This document shows positions 41,659 to 45,243 of a DNA stretch of 45,243 nt, one piece after another. The stretch spans positions 1-45,243 of the forward strand of contig JAFQOG010000006.1 of NCBI GenBank assembly GCA_017420755.1, in the 5' to 3' direction. Within the stretch, counting starts at the first letter, position 1, and each line of letters starts with the position of its first letter. The translations under genes and the position numbers were made by a program. This DNA comes from Clostridia bacterium. Lineage in GTDB: Bacteria > Bacillota > Clostridia > Oscillospirales > CAG-272. The notes below the pieces were generated by a model. It did no database searches and was not told the origin of the DNA. It saw only the letters and a list, made by a program, of their open reading frames with translations.

Positions 41659-42441
41659 ATGATTAAAAATTGTAAACGAATAGTAATAAAAATCGGCACC
41701 TCTACTCTTACCTATCCTAATGGGTCATTAAACCTTAGAAGAATTGAGGTTTTGGTACAAACTATTGCCGATTTCAAAAATGCCGGACACGAGGTTGTTG
41801 TGGTTAGCTCTGGTGCTGTTGGTGCAGGATATGCTAAGCTTGCACTTTCTGAATATCCAAAAACGCTTGAAGAAAAGCAAGCCTGTGCGGCAGTTGGTCA
41901 AAGCCAGCTAATGAAGATTTACGAAAACTTTTTCGCGAATTATTCGCACACAATCGCTCAAATTTTGATGACAAAGGATGTTGTTGATGACGAGCATCGT
42001 CTATCACTTGTTAAAAACACCTTTAATACACTTTTAAAAATGAACTGTATTCCTATCGTTAACGAAAACGACTCAGTTTCCTGTGATGGTATTCGTTTTG
42101 GCGGTAATGACACGCTCTCTGCATACGTTGCTATCGCTTGCGATGCAGATATTATAATTAACCTTTCCGACATTGATGGCTTATATAACGCAGACCCAAG
42201 AAAGAATCCGAATGCCACTCTTATCAGCAGAGTTGACGAAATTACCGACGAGGTTATTGCATATGCAGGTGGCGCTGGTACTGAGCGTGGCACAGGTGGT
42301 ATGCTAACCAAAATCAAGGCGGCTAAAATCGCAACTGAAAACGGAATTCCTATGATAATTTTGAATGGTGAAAACCCACGTATTCTTTATGATATTTTAG
42401 ATGGCAAGCATGTTGGAACATACTTTGCAAAGAAGAAATAA
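41659..42441 (+). CDS. proB: Glutamate 5-kinase
   Basis: The 260-residue product has an amino acid kinase fold: KIGTSTLTYPNGSLN (residues 10-24), VVSSGAVGAGYAKL, NENDSVSCDGIRFGGNDTLSA and GTERGTGGMLTKIKAA near the C-terminus. It phosphorylates glutamate in the first step of proline synthesis. It lacks the C-terminal PUA domain of E. coli ProB, a normal short form in Firmicutes. proA follows after a 10-base gap. Confidence 0.95.
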   Translation: MIKNCKRIVIKIGTSTLTYPNGSLNLRRIEVLVQTIADFKNAGHEVVVVSSGAVGAGYAKLALSEYPKTLEEKQACAAVGQSQLMKIYENFFANYSHTIAQILMTKDVVDDEHRLSLVKNTFNTLLKMNCIPIVNENDSVSCDGIRFGGNDTLSAYVAIACDADIIINLSDIDGLYNADPRKNPNATLISRVDEITDEVIAYAGGAGTERGTGGMLTKIKAAKIATENGIPMIILNGENPRILYDILDGKHVGTYFAKKK

Positions 42442-42451
42442 AGGTGAAAAT

Positions 42452-43702
42452 ATGACACTACACGAAGAAATAAAGGCTTTATGCCAAGGCGCTGGCGAGG
42501 CTTCCCTAAAAATCGGACTTGCCTCAGCCGACGAAAGAAACAATTTACTTACTAACATTGCCGAAAATTTGCGCAAAAATTGGGAGCCTATTATTGAGGC
42601 TAACAAAATAGATTTAGCTAAGGCTAAGGAAAACGGCATACCCGATGCTATGCTTGATAGACTTATGCTTAATAAGGCTCGAATTGACGCAATTTCTGAC
42701 GCTATTTTGGAAATCGTCAAATTGCCCGACCCTTTGGCAGGATGCGAGGTTACAACACGTCCAAACGGCTTGGTTATTGAAAACCATCGTGTGCCTATTG
42801 GTGTTGTTGGTATGATTTACGAGGCGCGTCCAAATGTAACTCCCGATGCTGCCACCCTTTGCTTAAAGAGTGGCAATGCTGTTGTTTTGCGTGGTGGCAA
42901 GGAGGCTATCAACTCAAACAAATGTATGGTTAAAATCATAGGTGATTCACTTGAAGCGTGTGGATTTGACAGACGTGGTGTTTCACTTATAGAAAACACA
43001 ACACGTGACAGCGCAAATGAGCTTATGGCTATGCGTGGATACATTGACGTTTTGATTCCTCGCGGTGGCAAGGGGCTTATAAGAAACGTTGTTGAAAACT
43101 CACGCGTGCCTGTTATTGAAACTGGCGCCGGCAACTGTCACCTTTACGTTGACTCGGGTGCTGATCTTGATATGGCACTCACCGTTTCCTTAAACGCAAA
43201 ATGCCAACGTCCTTCCGTTTGCAATGCCATTGAAACACTTTTGGTTAATGAAGCTGAGGCGGAAAGATTTTTGCCTATGTTCTATGAGGCGACAAGAAAA
43301 TTCGCACTTGACATTCGTGGTTGTGAAAAGACTTGCGCTATTTTAGAGGGCGCTACCGCTGTAAATTCTGACGACTACAACACCGAATATGACGATTATA
43401 TTATAAGCGTTAAGGTTGTTAAGGACGTATATGAGGCGGTTGAGCATATAAGAAAGTATTCAACCGGTCACAGCGAGGCAATTATTACAAGAAATGATGA
43501 GAACGCAAGCTATTTTGTTCGCGCAATTGACTCAGCAGCTCTTTATGTTAATGCATCAACCCGATTTACTGACGGTGGTGAATTCGGATTGGGCGCTGAA
43601 ATCGGCATTTCCACCCAAAAGCTACACGTGCGCGGTCCTATGGGACTTAGTGCGCTTACCACCCAAAAATATATAATAAAGGGCGAGGGACAAATCAGAT
43701 GA
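42452..43702 (+). CDS. proA: Glutamate-5-semialdehyde dehydrogenase
   Basis: I chose ATG 42452 (MTLHEEIKALCQGAG, 416 residues, AAAGGTG upstream); a longer frame would overlap proB by 41 bases. Visible are the NAD(P)-binding region (IGVVGMIYEARPNVTPDAA), the catalytic-cysteine segment NAKCQRPSVCNAIETLLV (C near residue 254), and FTDGGEFGLGAEIGISTQKLHVRGPMG split across the C-terminal domain. It reduces glutamyl-5-phosphate, the second step in proline synthesis. Its TGA overlaps the thiI ATG. Confidence 0.96.
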   Translation: MTLHEEIKALCQGAGEASLKIGLASADERNNLLTNIAENLRKNWEPIIEANKIDLAKAKENGIPDAMLDRLMLNKARIDAISDAILEIVKLPDPLAGCEVTTRPNGLVIENHRVPIGVVGMIYEARPNVTPDAATLCLKSGNAVVLRGGKEAINSNKCMVKIIGDSLEACGFDRRGVSLIENTTRDSANELMAMRGYIDVLIPRGGKGLIRNVVENSRVPVIETGAGNCHLYVDSGADLDMALTVSLNAKCQRPSVCNAIETLLVNEAEAERFLPMFYEATRKFALDIRGCEKTCAILEGATAVNSDDYNTEYDDYIISVKVVKDVYEAVEHIRKYSTGHSEAIITRNDENASYFVRAIDSAALYVNASTRFTDGGEFGLGAEIGISTQKLHVRGPMGLSALTTQKYIIKGEGQIR

Positions 43703-44898
43703 AGGAAGTAATTCTTTGTAAATACGGTGAGGTCATTTTAAAGGGCGCTAATCGTTCCGATTTTGAAGCAAAAATGCTAAAGCAGCTTCGCCAAAGAGCA
43801 AGACGTATAGGCAACTATAAGATTTATTACTCGCAAAGCACAGTTTACATTGAGCCACTTGACGAGGAAGCAATTGACAATATTGACGAAATGTACTATC
43901 AAGCGAAGCACGTTTTTGGCTTTGTTGGTGTTTCCCGTGCGTTTGCTTGCGAAAAGAATATTGATACCATTTTAGAGGTTGTTAAAACCGAGCTTGCGCC
44001 TAAATTAAGAGGCTATAAAACATTCAAGGCGGAATCCAAGCGCTCAGATAAGCGCTTTCCTATGACATCTCCCGAAATTTCCGGCGAGGTTGGTGGCGCT
44101 GTGCTTTCAAGCGTGCCTGGAATTAAGGTTGATGTGCGCAACCCTGAGGTTATTGTGCGCGTTGAAATACGTGAGCACGAGGCTTTTGTTCACGCAGGTC
44201 AGGAAAAGGGTGCTGGTGGTATTCCTTACGGCTCGAGTGGGCGTGGACTTCTCCTTTTGTCGGGTGGTATTGACTCCCCTGTTGCCGGCTATATGATGGC
44301 TAAGCGAGGGGTACAGCTTGAGGCAATTCACTTTGAAAGCTATCCATACACCTCTGAGCGCGCGAAGGAAAAGGTTTTAGACCTTGCAAAGGCGCTTACT
44401 AATTACACAATGCGCATTCGTGTGCACGTTGTTTCTTTAACCAAAATTCAAGAGCTTCTTCGCGACAACTGCGAGGAGGACTATTTCACCCTTATGCTTC
44501 GTCGTTATATGATGGCAATTTCACTTAAATTAGCGCATGATTACGATTGCGAGGCTATTATCACGGGCGAAAGCTTGGGTCAGGTTGCAAGCCAGACAAT
44601 GAAGGCGATAAACGTAACAAACTCAATGACTGATATTCCGATTTTCCGTCCTCTTATCGGTATGGACAAGGAAGAAATCATTAGAATTGCAAGACAAATT
44701 GGCACCTTTGAGACCTCAACCTTGCCTTTCGAGGATTGCTGTACGGTATTTACCCCACGCCATCCAAAGACAAGACCAGAGCTTGAAAAGGTAATCGAGG
44801 AGCAAAACCATCTGCCATTTGACGAGCTTGTTGAGGAAGCATATAGAACAAAGGAAATTATTGTTGTTAAGCAATTTGGTGAAAACAAATTTGAATAA
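43699..44898 (+). CDS. thiI: tRNA 4-thiouridine synthase ThiI (short form)
   Basis: The 399-residue product has an N-terminal ferredoxin-like/THUMP region (about 1-165), an ATP pyrophosphatase domain with PP-loop LLLSGGIDSPVAGYMMAKRG (about 184-203), and the CCTVFTPRHPKTRPELEKV tail. It makes 4-thiouridine at tRNA position 8. The C-terminal rhodanese domain of E. coli ThiI is absent, as is usual in Firmicutes, where a dedicated cysteine desulfurase often supplies sulfur; none is adjacent here. ATGA overlap with proA couples the genes. Confidence 0.95.
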   Translation: MKEVILCKYGEVILKGANRSDFEAKMLKQLRQRARRIGNYKIYYSQSTVYIEPLDEEAIDNIDEMYYQAKHVFGFVGVSRAFACEKNIDTILEVVKTELAPKLRGYKTFKAESKRSDKRFPMTSPEISGEVGGAVLSSVPGIKVDVRNPEVIVRVEIREHEAFVHAGQEKGAGGIPYGSSGRGLLLLSGGIDSPVAGYMMAKRGVQLEAIHFESYPYTSERAKEKVLDLAKALTNYTMRIRVHVVSLTKIQELLRDNCEEDYFTLMLRRYMMAISLKLAHDYDCEAIITGESLGQVASQTMKAINVTNSMTDIPIFRPLIGMDKEEIIRIARQIGTFETSTLPFEDCCTVFTPRHPKTRPELEKVIEEQNHLPFDELVEEAYRTKEIIVVKQFGENKFE

Positions 44899-44929
44899 AA
44901 AAAGAACCGCGTTTGCGGTTCTTTTTTTG
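44897..44929. terminator. Bidirectional terminator after thiI
   Basis: AAAGAACCGC (44901-44910) pairs perfectly with GCGGTTCTTT around GTTT. A- and T-runs flank it on both sides. Confidence 0.9.
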
Positions 44930-44931
44930 TT

Positions 44932-45243
44932 TTATTCATTTCCTAAGAAATCATTAAATGTGATTGCTTGTGCTGTTTTGCTTATTGCGCCGTCAGTTAG
45001 ATATGAAACCTCACCATTTAAAATAACGTATGTTGCGCAGTATAGGTTTGTTGCAAATGCGCCACTTTTAATTCCGCTAATCTTCATTTCAACGTTTGCG
45101 TACTTTGTACCGTCGAACTTGCACACTGCATAAGTTCCGTTTACTGTACCGTCTGCATTAACTGGAGTTTCTGAGCCTGCGCCACCAACAATTATTCCAT
45201 ATTTAATAGTTTCGCCATTTAATGTATTGTTATATTTTTCAAC
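44932..45243 (-). CDS. C-terminal part of a larger protein, 5' end outside window
   Basis: The minus-strand frame is open without a stop from 45243 down to TAA at 44932, about 103 residues. A GTG at 45126 is probably internal, because the frame stays open upstream with similar composition. The visible part is rich in G, N, T and Y (GGAGSETPVNADGTVNGTY, YCATYVILNGEVSYLTDG), has no membrane anchor, and ends AITFNDFLGNE. It resembles the end of a secreted beta-rich surface protein. No family is recognised. Confidence 0.65.
   Translation of the reverse strand, partial: VEKYNNTLNGETIKYGIIVGGAGSETPVNADGTVNGTYAVCKFDGTKYANVEMKISGIKSGAFATNLYCATYVILNGEVSYLTDGAISKTAQAITFNDFLGNE

Noticed and set aside
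1-45243. CRISPR array, defence island, prophage or toxin-antitoxin system
   Set aside because: No regularly spaced repeats, cas-like, phage structural, restriction-modification or toxin-antitoxin genes are recognisable; the gene content is mostly housekeeping.

Overview
The window looks like a chromosomal segment of a low-GC Clostridia-class Firmicute, probably an uncultured gut lineage near the Oscillospiraceae/Ruminococcaceae. This rests on the AT-rich base use, near-consensus sigma-A promoters, hisS-aspS pairing, a stand-alone spoVG, a SPOCS/LysM sporulation protein, a ThiI without rhodanese domain and the GGGtGRT/NifU-like gene pair. No rRNA, tRNA, CRISPR, transposase or integrase gene was seen. 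Taxonomy is inference.

Layout. (1) Positions 1-4376 are an accessory stretch. Two self-contained units, a glycoside-hydrolase-like gene plus a PnuC-like transporter, and a GpsA-like dehydrogenase, lie between three same-direction copies of the 3' end of the GGGtGRT gene (1-52, 2508-2582, and the intact gene end 4377-4451). Each distal copy is followed by a strong promoter reading into its unit, and each unit ends at a homologous bidirectional hairpin terminator (2389-2436, 3943-3990). REP-like palindromes fill the last gap. (2) 4377-6082 carries the intact GGGtGRT gene and its NifU-like partner. (3) 6292-12350 is a likely operon: an RsuA-family pseudouridine synthase, three tandem PHP-domain paralogues and the Tex RNA-binding protein. 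(4) 12578-20439 holds an orphan UgpC/MsmK-type ATPase, a Gfo/Idh/MocA oxidoreductase, a secreted discoidin-domain protein, RibF and an ABC exporter. (5) 20452-24235 on the minus strand has a GIY-YIG protein, AspRS, HisRS and SpoVG. (6) 24409-32478 on the plus strand has MurC, a methyltransferase, Hsp33, UvrB and UvrA. (7) 32543-37523 has a SPOCS/LysM protein, then SerRS, a phosphoribosyltransferase and a PlsC-like acyltransferase with a zinc ribbon. (8) 37571-41529 on the minus strand has ZapA, a U32 peptidase-family protein, Maf and an endonuclease III-GNAT fusion. (9) 41659-44898 has ProB, ProA and ThiI, followed by the C-terminal part of a protein that runs off the right edge.

Most of regions 3-9 is core housekeeping: translation, DNA repair, envelope and proline synthesis. 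The strongest unusual signal is structural. At two separate loci (the GGGtGRT gene and uvrB) foreign or repetitive DNA sits immediately beyond a gene's 3' end and is flanked by a second copy of that 3' end, so the target reading frame stays intact. At the GGGtGRT gene this seems to have happened at least twice, giving a cassette-like array with no visible recombinase.
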